Shown here one piece after another: positions 13,486 through 26,265 of a stretch of DNA of 64,000 bases. Made by a program: the position numbers and the translations under genes. This DNA comes from Spisula solida (taxonomy: Eukaryota; Mollusca; Bivalvia; Venerida; Mactridae), in the NCBI GenBank assembly GCA_947247005.1, contig OX365953.1, positions 25,542,784-25,606,783 on the forward strand, given 5' to 3'. A model generated the notes under the pieces. It was not told the origin of the DNA and ran no database searches. It worked only from the letters and a program-made list of their open reading frames with translations. Numbering within the stretch: position 1 is the first letter of the stretch; every line of letters begins with the position of its first letter.

Positions 13486-14693
13486 ACCTTAATAAATTAT
13501 TCACATACACATCGATATCTAGTCCTCATTATGTATTTGCAATGGTCACTGATCTGTTACTTAATGTATATTTATATTGGACCGCTTTGCTGACTGTTGC
13601 TGATCTGGAAACATGAATCACCAATACGTATTTACTCTGCTTCAGACTTAAAGTTTTACATTGGAAGTAAATGCAAAGTTCACTTTTCTGTGGATCAAAA
13701 ATGCTGCTTTTAAATAATTTATGAGAGTTGGTAAGGTTGATTTATGAAAATGTACCAGTATTTTAATCGGCACTGTACGTTTTTAAATATTTAAGGTTTA
13801 TGGGGGTCCAGGACGATCGCTAACGGACTATAATAAATTTTCATTTTTATCGACTAGTCGAGCTAAAAACAGTTCACAAAATGATAAGATTTCGAGATTT
13901 CTGATGTAAAAGTTATAAACAATCTAAGCTATATTTGTGTCGTACTATATGATACATGCCTAATTAGACTTAGGGAAGTATTCATACGTTTGGTTAAGTA
14001 CGCTATTTGTCTTGGAATACGATAAAGCAATGTTGGTTTTATGCATTAAAGAGTTGTCAAAATAACCATTTGTCCAGATAAGCCAATAATTAAATTGATT
14101 TTTGAATTAGTGGAGCGAGAAAACACTTTGCCTACTTTCTCCTGGGATTATGATTTGAACATAATCTCCTAAACTGGTCTTCATTTCGTAAAACTCAATA
14201 TGGTGTAGACCGTCGTTACACTAATTATGTGATTACCGTTTTTTGTTTTTGAAATAGATGGAAATATAAAAGACGTGATTGCATTTGTGCATGTGTTCTT
14301 GCCAACATGCATGCCTATGACTTACGTACAGAAAACTCCAATATATGCGTTGTATGATGACTGATTTAGATTACATATCGACGTGGTATTAGATCTGTGC
14401 TTGTAGTTCTGTAAGTGGTGCACATTGATAAAACCTTTTCTTGTATGAAATTGTTAATGATAGAGATATACATAACAAATACATAAAACAATAGGTTAGT
14501 TTTGTCCAGACGCCAAGTCTACCACGTGGTGTTTCCAAATATATATTCAAATGACAATCTTGGTTGTTGTAAATATTGACTAAGTCACAACCAAGGGCGA
14601 ACATGTTCTCTGGGAGGCGAATTCCTTACTTTATTCGAATGTTCCTTATACATGTATATATATAATGAATTAGGAAGAACGTAGATCGTACAG
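13486..14693 (+). repeat. Forward fragment of the unit end
   Basis: From about 13,490 the sequence matches, in forward orientation, 19,885-20,452 (direct copy inside the palindrome), 53,150-53,900 (end of U2) and, from 14,455, 24,623-24,700 (start of U1). It abuts reverse copy R2 on the left, so about 13,486 is an inversion or rearrangement breakpoint. It lies just outside the left palindrome arm, and 14,463-14,600 is repeated directly just outside the right arm. No gene is seen. Confidence 0.75.
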
Positions 14694-16965
14694 TATTGCA
14701 GGATTACTAGTATATCAAAACTAATACGATTAATGACTACTAGAATTGGTGCATTTCACATTTAAATACAAATATATCGATTCTGTGCTGAAACATACAT
14801 AATGTCTCTGTTTAGTATTTCCTAGTCTGATAAAAGTCATATGTGCACATATTGTATCCATTTTCCTCTCGGTCGAACACTATCACCATATTGCACTAGT
14901 ATAAACATTTTCTTACGGCGCACATAATTGAACAAGTGAAACTTTTACACTAGGTTTTATCCAAAAGCATGGACAGAATGTTTCAATTTTTATAACTTTA
15001 CCATCTTATCAATTTATCATCTGAATATGTTGTAAACCTAAATTATCGATAACAATTTGCGCGGTCGGTGAGAAAAGGAATTCCATGTACGACACTTGAC
15101 ATGGCAATTACTAAAACTTGTTAGCAACGCGTGCTACATTTCCTTTCATGTGGCGATAATGTTTCATTTGCGCTTCTTTTTCGATACAATTTTATTGCTA
15201 TCTTTATAGATCGATGATATTATTTCAAAATCTGATATGCTTTATTTAAAAGTTTGCTGGTTTATTTGTGATGATAAAACGTGTTCATCAATGTAAAATC
15301 ACAGCATGTAGTAACACAAGAATTGTAATATAATATTTGTTTTATCATTGTCTGCACTATACGTATCGTGATTTTGCATTATATCCGTAATCAACACAGC
15401 GTTTGAATTGCTTGTTAGACAAGATAAGAGCAACATTAAAGGTTCCTGTAACAACACTGAAGTCTTCCTTATAAATTTCTTCTCAGCACATTAACGGTAT
15501 TTTCCTCAACACATAGACCAACAAACTGAAACGCATATGTCATCACATGAAATGTATTATTCCACGATATTTTACGATTATAATTACGTCTGATGATGCA
15601 GGGTCTATGGTTCGGGACTAGCAAGTACTGTTTTTAATGTGACAGTCCTTCAGAGTGCGGGCCATGATACTACTGTTGCGGGCCCCTGGTACGACTGTTG
15701 AATTATTCCAGTGAGTTGGTCCTTGCTTATACTGCGGAATTCTCACAGGTAGTGTGGTCCTGTTTTATAAGGTTTCAATATCTCTGACACGCAGTTATAT
15801 ATTAGTATTTTTCGGTGAGTTTATTCCTGATTTTCTCTGTTTAGAGTTTATAAAAACAAAGAGATTCTAATAAATGGCAAAAATATACTTCGTCATTATT
15901 TAATGTCACATATGAGAGAGCTGAAGTAACTAAAGCTACCAATAAACTAATGCTCTGGATCTCTAGTGTGTCTTTGATGTTGTGAATGAGTCACTTAAAC
16001 TTTTGACATGAATGTGATTTCGGTCTGGGTTGAGTTGAGTGCTGCCTTCCATGTCTGACTTAATATAAATTTGTTACTCAAGCATGAAAATCTGTATCAT
16101 CAAACTTAATGGCTTATTGGTGATTGGTAATATGTCCGTATTACGTGAAACATTACAGTTTTCTCGGCAGTGACGTTCATTCCAATAATGATGTCTGTAA
16201 CATTGTGGTTTCACTCAAACGAAGTACTTGTATACTTCTATTCTAACCAACTTACCTGTTAACTAAGGTAATCACAAATTGAAGATTAATTGAATGAGAC
16301 TGACACGACAAATAGTGTCATGATTGGAACAATGATGTCACATGCCAAGTGGTTATTGAGATTCAATGAAACCACAGTAAACAAAACATACCGCACTAAG
16401 CCTCGATTAATTATCCAATAGAATAAATCCCTGAACCCATCTACTGGAGTAAAACATTGAATTATCAAGAACTGAACGGACAACTTTTATTTTTGAAGGA
16501 AGTTGAGCAGTGCTCTCAAACGAGATAATATTAAAATGCACGAAATTCAGTTAGGCTCTAGTTAATGTATTGATGATTTACAGGCTTAAGACAGACAAGT
16601 AGGAATTATTTATCGCATTCATTAACTAATCACACGAATGACATTTATTAGGTTATTTTGATGACGGTGTTAAACTGGCGCATCATAATATTTCCTATAT
16701 TCTGATGTCTAAATAAGCCGACTGGGAGTAACGTACACGGAAGTGCAACGCACGCAGACATGGACTGAGAAACAAACAGAAGTGGACCGATATTTACATA
16801 AATTGTCTCAGCTAACGTAGTAGAGATAATAAAACAGTGTATACATGTTGCATCTGATCTGCAGGAAATGCTCAACATGCTACACATGTATACAAGTTTA
16901 TAATAACAAATTATCGGGTCATTAATGCGAGCACCACTAACGATTTCTATATTACATTTGATATA

Positions 16966-18457
16966 CAGTAAAACCTCGTTATCTCGAGGACCCATCGGGA
17001 CAAGCCAAATGCTCGAGTTAAGCCAGGTGCTCGAAATATCCGAAGTCTATGATGAAGTGTTGTTATGACTAAGTGTAACTGTGTTTATAATGAAAACACG
17101 TATGAGACATGTATTTGGTTGTAACTACGAATACTGTCATTGTTTATCAAGTCTATACGCAATTTGAATCGTGTGGACATTTGCCGAATTGAACAAATTG
17201 CATATGAAAGTCGTAATGAATCTTTTTACATTAAATATCAAACTCCGTTTAACGGTAAAATTGTAATAAAAGTTCGCATCGGCAAAAAGATAACATTACC
17301 CAAAGCGCACGATAGATCCTACATGTTTGAACAAACACACGCGCACAAAAATCGCACGTGATAAAATAAAACCCGGATGCAAAGTCGATCCAGTTTCCAG
17401 CACAGGGATACGGCTCATTGAGTAAAAAACATGCACTATATTATCTATGATAATTTATTTAGGACATGATGTTTAGCTGAATGAGTTATATCCCTGTGGT
17501 TTCCAATTGAAACGCGCGCGACAATTTGGAGACATCAAACGCGGCGGTCTTTCGACTGACTTCAAACGCGCCGCACATCAAAGAAATTGCCGGTACAGTT
17601 GGGAGTAGTGTTTAGTCAGAGTTCCATACCGCGGTATGAATTCGCATAGTGTAGATTCAATTGACATTTAATTTTCTACTTTACAAAGTCGACGAATTTT
17701 GTATTCTTCAGGGTTGTTTGATAAGAATTGGATTTAATCGCGGACTTGATCTACTTCACTTATTCAGTATCAGACACGTGAAATTGTACTGTACGTAAGC
17801 TTACATTCGCAGGTTTTCATGAAATACGGGAAATGAAAAGTTTTTGAAATGATTTTTACTTGCAGTTTTATAACGAACGGAGCCTAAATATTTAAGATTC
17901 TACATGGACGTCGGTTTATCTTACGATAATTTAAAAGTATGTGCGAGTCAGTGCGTTCGAAGCATCGATGTTGCAAATAATAATTCTAGTTCTCGTATAA
18001 GTTGATGTTCCCAATTGTTGCCTATTGAACTTGTTCTGAAACGTATGCGTAGTTTAAATCACGCTCATTAATTAAATATCTTCTACTTCGTGTTTAATGT
18101 AACGGATCGAAAATACGGACATCAATTTAAGTGTTAGGGATTACGCTATTGTCATAAACTGTGATTATCACGATGTGTGAAAAATACGGACCGTAACAAA
18201 ATTTAGTATGACATTTTTCGGAGGTGTGAAATTTCGCTCGGATGATTGCCTCGAGATAAGGTAATTAATTATCGTTGAAAATTGTTGATTGGACCGACAC
18301 CTGCGCTCGAATTAGACCGGATGCTCGTAATAACTTTACTCGAGTTAGAGGGATAAATTAATGTACAATATAGAGCAAATTCGTCGGGACTTTGAAATTT
18401 GCTCGAATTAGGCCGGTTGCTCGAATAATCGCTGCTCGTATTACCGAGGTTTTACTG
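16966..18457. mobile_element. Non-autonomous pogo/Tigger-like DNA transposon
   Basis: It begins CAGTAAAACCTCG and ends with the reverse complement, with TA on both sides (16,964-16,965 and 18,458-18,459). Further inside, both ends carry several GCTCGAATTA-like motifs in opposite orientations. CAGT-starting TIRs with TA target duplication fit the pogo/Tigger branch of IS630-Tc1-mariner. The right palindrome arm has the empty site with a single TA at about 22,350, so the insertion and its boundaries are certain. No DDE transposase can be read. A 73-residue open frame at 17,140-17,361 matches nothing I know. At 1,492 bp it is most likely a deletion derivative moved in trans. Confidence 0.88.
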
Positions 18458-20357
18458 TACATTGTATTCCGGGTTTGTTGCATAATTTATGAGACAGAAA
18501 CTGTTTCATAAAACACAAGATATACTATGACGATATATCACAGTTCATCTAGGGTTTGTCTTTGCCTGCAAATGTATGAAAACATGTAATTAATGTCTGC
18601 GCTAAAATAAATGTCTTCATCAAAATGTCTCCATGATGATCAACGATTATTGATCACATTAACATTTATTGATAAATTTACAAATAAATAGCCCATTGCA
18701 GATACTTTATGATGAGGCACCAATCGCATACTAGTATTTATGTTTATTGTTATCTCTTGGGTGCTTAATTGTTTACTAGAAAAGTGTGCTTTACTCGTTC
18801 ATCTAAAGGGGTTATCACGTACACGGGGGGATGCGGGGCAACGGATAATCAAAAACGTTTTCGTTGATGATGGACAGCACATCCCATTCACTATTTTACA
18901 GAAGAATAGCACTTTGAATAGCAAGAAGTTATATAAGAAATGAAGGCGTGTTATGAAAGATTTCACTCAATTGATACATTTACAAATGAAAAGCCCATTT
19001 TACGCTGAAAACTGCAGATTAGTTGTGTTTACTTCTTTTAATCTTGAGGTGCTAAATGTCTTTAAGGAAATCGGAGGTTAGCTCAAAATATTAACAAACA
19101 GCGCAGATATAGTAAGTAAGATACGGTCTTAATATAGAACTTGCATGCCCAACTTTAACCAAGCAATTTCTATGTTAACATGGGGCGTACTTCCAACCAT
19201 GTCTCAATAAGAGTTACTGCCCTTGACTAGTAGCATTGAATAACGATGGTTAGCAAGTGTTATAAATTTCAATACCATATCATTGCTACTATATGAGCTA
19301 AAGCTAAAACCACATTTTCTAAGTAAAAAAGGTCTATAATTTGTTTGAAAAACCAATCGAGAGTTATATAACATGATTGATTACATGGAAAATAAGGCTG
19401 GTGTAAAGTAACATTCCAATATATGGCCTGGCTATTGGAATATACACAATGTTAAGGTTTTGCATGCAAAGCACCATGCAACACTTTAGTCATATACAAC
19501 GCCGACGAACAAATGATTCTATAGGCTGGACCCTCATCAACCTGAAATATCTTTAAAAGCAATTATGCAATCCTTAGCATGGTATTGGCATAGTTCACTG
19601 AATTACCTTCACTAATAATGTAATTTAATGTATTAATTTTGATATTTGAATGAACAACTAGACAGGAAGTAAAAAAATCCATTACGGTCATGTAGTTAGA
19701 TTAATGCTATTGTTATTCTAACAACTGTAAAGGATTAAATATAGGAAACTTCTACCTACATTTGATTGAGCATCTAGGCTAATATAGCGGAGGCCAATCT
19801 ACTGATTACTTCAATAATCATTTGTCCAAACACGTCTTACAAGGGTTTCATCACAGTTTCTCCTGTTATTTCAGCAACCTAAGGTAAACACTATTCACAT
19901 ACACATTGATGTCTGGGCCTCATTATATATTTGCAATGGTCACTGATGTGCTACTTAATGTATAGTTGTACTGGACCACTTTGCTGGCTTTTGCTGTTCT
20001 GGACACTTGAATCACCCAAACGTATTTACTCGGTTTAACATTCAATTTGGAAGTAAATGCAAAGTACACTTTTCTGTGGATCAAAAATTCTGCTTTATTT
20101 TATAATAAACTCTCATTTTCATCGACTTGTCGAACTAAAAACAGTTGACAAAATTTTAGATTTCGAGATTGCTGATGTAGAAGTTATAAACAATCCAAGC
20201 TATATTTCTGTCGTATTATATGATACGTACCTAATTAGACTGAGGAAAGTATTAATACATTTAGTAAAGTACACTATTTGTCTTGGAATACAATAAAGCA
20301 ATGTTGGTTTAATGCATTATAGAGTTATCAAAATAATCATTTGTTCGGATAAGCCAA

Positions 20358-20452
20358 TGATTAAATTGATTTTGGAATTAACTGAGCGAGGAAAACACTT
20401 TGCCTACTTTCTCCTGGGATTATGATTTGAAAATAATCTCCTATACGGGTCT
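20358..20452. other. Palindrome spacer
   Basis: These 95 bp are single copy within the palindrome and continue the left-arm orientation: they match 14,080-14,180 in the flanking unit-end fragment. The fold-back junction therefore lies at 20,452/20,453, not at the middle of the spacer. Confidence 0.85.
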
Positions 20453-23400
20453 TTGGCTTATCCGAACAAATGATTATTTTGATAACTCTATAATGCATTA
20501 AACCAACATTGCTTTATTGTATTCCAAGACAAATAGTGTACTTTACTAAATGTATTAATACTTTCCTCAGTCTAATTAGGTACATATCATATAATACGAC
20601 AGAAATATAGCTTGGATTGTTTATAACTTCTACATCAGCAATCTCGAAATCTAAAATTTTGTCAACTGTTTTTAGTTCGACAAGTCGATGAAAATGAGAG
20701 TTTATTATAAAATAAAGCAGAATTTTTGATCCACAGAAAAGTGTACTTTGCATTTACTTCCAAATTGAATGTTAAACCGAGTAAATACGTTTGGGTGATT
20801 CAAGTGTCCAGAACAGCAAAAGCCAGCAAAGTGGTCCAGTACAACTATACATTAAGTAGCACATCAGTGACCATTGCAAATATATAATGAGGCCCAGACA
20901 TCAATGTGTATGTGAATAGTGTTTACCTTAGGTTGCTGAAATAACAGGAGAAACTGTGATGAAACCCTTGTAAGGCGTGTTTGGACAAATGATTATTGAA
21001 GTAATCAGTAGATTGGCCTCCGCTATATTAGCCTAGATGCTCAATCAAATGTAGGTAGAAGTTTACTATATTTAATCCTTTACAGTTGTTAGAATAACAA
21101 TAGCATTAATCTAACTACATGACCGTAATGGATTTTTTTACTTCCTGTCTAGTTGTTCATTCAAATATCAAAATTAATACATTAAATTACATTATTAGTG
21201 AAGGTAATTCAGTGAACTATGCCAATACCATGCTAAGGATTGCATAATTGCTTTCAAAGATATTTCAGGTTGATGAGGGTCCAGCCTATAGAATCATTTG
21301 TTCGTCGGCGTTGTATATGACTAAAGTGTTGCATGGTGCTTTGCATGCAAAACCTTAACATTGTGTATATTCCAATAGCCAGGCCATATATTGGAATGTT
21401 ACTTTACACCAGCCTTATTTTCCATGTAATCAATCATGTTATATAACTCTCGATTGGTTTTTAAAGCAAATTATAGACCTTTTTTACTTAGAAAATGTGG
21501 TTTTAGCTTTAGCTCATATAGTAGCAATGATATGGTATTGAAATTTATAACACTTGCTAACCATCGTTATTCAATGCTACTAGCCAAGGGCAGTAACTCT
21601 TATTGAGACATGGTTGGAAGTACGCCCCATGTTAACATAGAAATTGCTTGGTTAAAGTTGGGCATGCAAGTTCTATATTAAGACCGTATCTTACTTACTA
21701 TATCTGCGCTGTTTGTTAATATTTTGAGCTAACCTCCGATTTCCTTAAAGACATTTAGCACCTCAAGATTAAAAGAAGTAAACACAACTAATCTGCAGTT
21801 TTCAGCGTAAAATGGGCTTTTCATTTGTAAATGTATCAATTGAGTGAAATCTTTCATAACACGCCTTCATTTCTTATATAACTTCTTGCTATTCAAAGTG
21901 CTATTCTTCTGCAAAATAGTGAATGGGATGTGCTGTCCATCATCAACGAAAACGTTTTTGATTATCCGTTGCCCCGCATCCCCCCGTGTACGTGATAACC
22001 CCTTTAGATGAACGAGTAAAGCACACTTTTCTAGTAAACAATTAAGCACCCAAGAGATAACAATAAACATAAATACTAGTATGCGATTGGTGCCTCATCA
22101 TAAAGTATCTGCAATGGGCTATTTATTTGTAAATTTATCAATAAATGTTAATGTGATCAATAATCGTTGATCATCATGGAGACATTTTGATGAAGACATT
22201 TATTTTAGCGCAGACATTAATTACATGTTTTCATACATTTGCAGGCAAAGACAAACCCTAGATGAACTGTGATATATCGTCATAGTATATCTTGTGTTTT
22301 ATGAAACAGTTTCTGTCTCATAAATTATGCCACAAACCCGGAATACAATGTATATCAAATGTAATATAGAAATCGTTAGTGGTGCTCGCATTAATGACCC
22401 GATAATTTGTTATTATAAACTTGTATACATGTGTAGCATGTTGAGCATTTCCTGCAGATCAGATGCAACATGTATACACTGTTTTATTATCTCTACTACG
22501 TTAGCTGAGACAATTTATGTAAATATCGGTCCACTTCTGTTTGTTTCTCAGTCCATGTCTGCGTGCGTTGCACTTCCGTGTACGTTACTCCCAGTCGGCT
22601 TATTTAGACATCAAAATATAGGAAATATTATGATGCGCCAGTTTAACACCGTCATCAAAATAACCTAATAAATGTCATTCGTGTGATTAGTTAATGAATG
22701 CGATAAATAATTCCTACTTGTCTGTCTTAAGCCTGTAAATCATCAATACATTAACTAGAGCCTAACTGAATTTCGTGCATTTTAATATTATCTCGTTTGA
22801 GAGCACTGCTCAACTTCCTTCAAAAATAAAAGTTGTCCGTTCAGTTCTTGATAATTCAATGTTTTACTCCAGTAGATGGGTTCAGGGATTTATTCTATTG
22901 GATAATTAATCGAGGCTTAGTGCGGTATGTTTTGTTTACTGTGGTTTCATTGAATCTCAATAACCACTTGGCATGTGACATCATTGTTCCAATCATGACA
23001 CTATTTGTCGTGTCAGTCTCATTCAATTAATCTTCAATTTGTGATTACCTTGGTTAACAGGTAAGTTGGTTAGAATAGAAGTATACAAGTACTTCGTTTG
23101 AGTGAAACCACAATGTTACAGACATCATTATTGGAATGAACGTCACTGCCGAGAAAACTGTAATGTTTCACGTAATACGGACATATTACCAATCACCAAT
23201 AAGCCATTAAGTTTGATGATACAGATTTTCATGCTTGAGTAACAAATTTATATTAAGTCAGACATGGAAGGCAGCACTCAACTCAACCCAGACCGAAATC
23301 ACATTCATGTCAAAAGTTTAAGTGACTCATTCACAACATCAAAGACACACTAGAGATCCAGAGCATTAGTTTATTGGTAGCTTTAGTTACTTCAGCTCTC

Positions 23401-25799
23401 TCATATGTGACATTGAATAATGACGAAGTATATTTTTGCCATTTATTAGAATCTCTTTGTTTTTATAAACTCTGAACAGAGAAAATCAGGAATAAACTCA
23501 CCGAAAAATACTAATATATAACTGCGTGTCAGAGATATTGAAACCTTATAAAACAGGACCACACTACCTGTGAGAATTCCGCAGTATAAGCAAGGACCAA
23601 CTCACTGGAATAATTCAACAGTCGTACCAGGGGCCCGCAACAGTAGTATCAGGGCCCGCACTCTGAAGGACTGTCACATTAAAAACACTGCTTGCTAGTC
23701 CCGAACCATAGACCCAGCATCATCAGACGTAATTATAATCGTAAAATATCGTGGAATAATACATTTCATGTGATGACATATGCGTTTCAGTTTGTTGGTC
23801 TATGTGTTGAGGAAAATACCGTTAATGTGCTGAGAAGAAATTTATAAGGAAGACTTCAGTGTTGTTACAGGAACCTTTAATGTTGCTCTTATCTTGTCTA
23901 ACAAGCAATTCAAACGCTGTGTTGATTACGGATATAATGCAAAATCACGATACGTATAGTGCAGACAATGATAAAACAAATATTATATTACAATTCTTGT
24001 GTTACTACATGCTGTGATTTTACATTGATGAACACGTTTTATCATCACAAATAAACCAGCAAACTTTTAAATAAAGCATATCAGATTTTGAAATAATATC
24101 ATCGATCTATAAAGATAGCAATAAAATTGTATCGAAAAAGAAGCGCAAATGAAACATTATCGCCACATGAAAGGAAATGTAGCACGCGTTGCTAACAAGT
24201 TTTAGTAATTGCCATGTCAAGTGTCGTACATGGAATTCCTTTTCTCACCGACCGCGCAAATTGTTATCGATAATTTAGGTTTACAACATATTCAGATGAT
24301 AAATTGATAAGATGGTAAAGTTATAAAAATTGAAACATTTTGTCCATGCTTTTGGATAAAACCAAGTGTAAAAGTTTCACGTGTTGAATTATGTGCGCCG
24401 TAAGAAAATGTTTATACTAGTGCAATATGGTGATAGTGTTCGACCGAGAGGAAAATGGATACAATATGTGCACATATGACTTTTATCAGACTAGGAAATA
24501 CTAAACAGAGACATTATGTATGTTTCAGCACAGATTCGATATATTTGTATTTAAACGTGAAATGCACCAATTCTAGTAGTCATTAATCGTATTAGTTTTG
24601 ATATACTAGTAATCCTGCAATATACATATAACAAATACATAAAACGATAGGTTAGTTCTGTCCAGACGCCAAGTCTACCACTGGGTGTGTCTAAATACAT
24701 ATTGGCAAAATAAGTTCATACACAAGCTTGAATGTTGAAGATATTCACTAAGTTATTAACGTGATTTGGACTGTTATCGATAGTTCAATTTGTATCAAAG
24801 ATGTACAATGTATTCATACAACATTGAAAATATATCAGGCTTGCGCATATGGTAGAATGCTAGACCATTAATCAAACCCCAATTCCGATAGGTTTTGTTC
24901 TTCCAGCACATTAGTAGTAGTCGTATCGTTTATCATGTGTAGGGAAGTTGTCATTTGCTTAAGGAGGAGCAAGATTTTGATCTTGTTACCTGTCCGGTGC
25001 ATATAAGTTAAACTAAGAAAAATGATTGAAAGAAACGCAGAAACACGACTTAACCATCCGATTAAATCACTACCAATAAACAATACATATACCCAGTGGC
25101 CGTACTCAATATCTCGCAAGTGAACGGCTCTTTATTGCATGAATTGTTCTTCAACTGTACAAGTAATCAACGGATAACGAACCAACCGTGTATTTTTAAG
25201 TTCATATTAACGACAGCCGATATCCACTGTTTCCGCTTTTTCTGTTTAGGAATGCGTTGTACGTGATTTTTAATGTTCGGTGGTCTGTCCCAATCTGACT
25301 GCCATAAAGTAAGATATGATGATTAAATGCTCAAATAATTTTGGACAGTTCGTTGTAGTTATTTTAGCTTAGACAGCGAGTGTCGGTTGAAAAAATAACA
25401 TTTCTTTAACACAAATAACATTGTCTTTCTTGATCAACCTGGTTATGCTTTTAATACCATTATGATGTACTGGAAGAGTGCTGGTATATTAGCTTAACAC
25501 TTATAAATTCTGACTGAATAAAAACATGTGTGCTTTAACTTGAATCCCGTAGAGACTATAGTATTGATTGGTTAAAGGGAAAATCACTGGATGTGAACTT
25601 TAACTGATCGTTATCCGATCCCCTGCCTTTATTGATGAGATGATTTTTTAAAAATATATCAGATTGCCCGATGGTATTTTGTTATATCCAGGTAACATGG
25701 GATGGTGATATACGCATGGTGGTTAACCGTATATGGTCTATACGCTTCTTCTCTTCCAATAACTGAAGAAGTTCCGTATCAAATCGAAGATTCCTGATA

Positions 25800-26265
25800 A
25801 TACTAATAATAACAACATTTTTGTCTGAAGACGAATAATCCAAAACAATAATAATGATAATAAGGACTGGGTACCAACAGGAAAAAGATACCTGGGTATA
25901 CCACGGTTTTTCTCAAATACCACGGTATACCACCAACTTTATAGCTATGGTATAGTGGTCAGAATAAAATGGAACATTCTCAGCTAGGCTATGTTTAAGA
26001 ACAACGACAAAGAGTCGTTAGATGACTAGAATTAGAGAAAGGAACGCATGGCAAGCAATAATGAAAAAGTAATTATAGAAGCAAAATTTAGAAGTTTCAA
26101 GCGGGAAAGCATGTATCGTATACTTAGCTGCTATACGATTGGTTACTTCAAAATAGTAAGAAGCATGTATAATGTTGATAAAATACCGGTATATCGGATA
26201 GTACTGTGGTATCGTACCGCATATACCGGTAATACTTGGCTCATCTAATAATAATATTGTTAACT
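25800..26265. other. Insertion rich in TACCGGTA-type motifs
   Basis: Compared with U2 (41,250) and U3 (55,020), U1 has about 450 extra bases here, with repeated ACCGGTATA/ATACCACGG motifs at 25,890-25,940 and 26,180-26,235. Both edges carry a direct TAATAATAA...GAAGACGAA segment. R1 has a related but diverged stretch at about 7,845-7,960 in reverse. No inverted termini or coding sequence were found, so the class is unknown. Confidence 0.4.

Larger units (their letters stand above)
14694..24622. repeat. 9.9-kb near-perfect palindrome
   Basis: The left arm 14,694-20,357 and right arm 20,453-24,622 are reverse complements, with a 95-bp spacer. Paired coordinates sum to 40,810 near the centre and 39,316 at the outer end. 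The 1,494-bp difference is exactly the transposon at 16,966-18,457 plus its 2-bp target duplication, so there is almost no other net length change. Only scattered substitutions are seen, such as the base pairing 20,226 with its mate near 20,584. Paired open frames at 16,286-16,483/22,833-23,030, 18,740-18,943/21,867-22,070 and 20,057-20,296/20,514-20,753 are just the same sequence twice. The arms begin with unit-start sequence (14,700-15,960), then rearranged or unassigned sequence (16,000-19,880), then unit-end sequence. Confidence 0.95.

Noticed and set aside
22327..22668. 113-115 codon frames mirrored in both palindrome arms (16,648-16,995 and 22,327-22,668)
   Set aside because: Identity is due to the palindrome, not to selection; no domain is recognised and the N-termini differ because of the transposon insertion.
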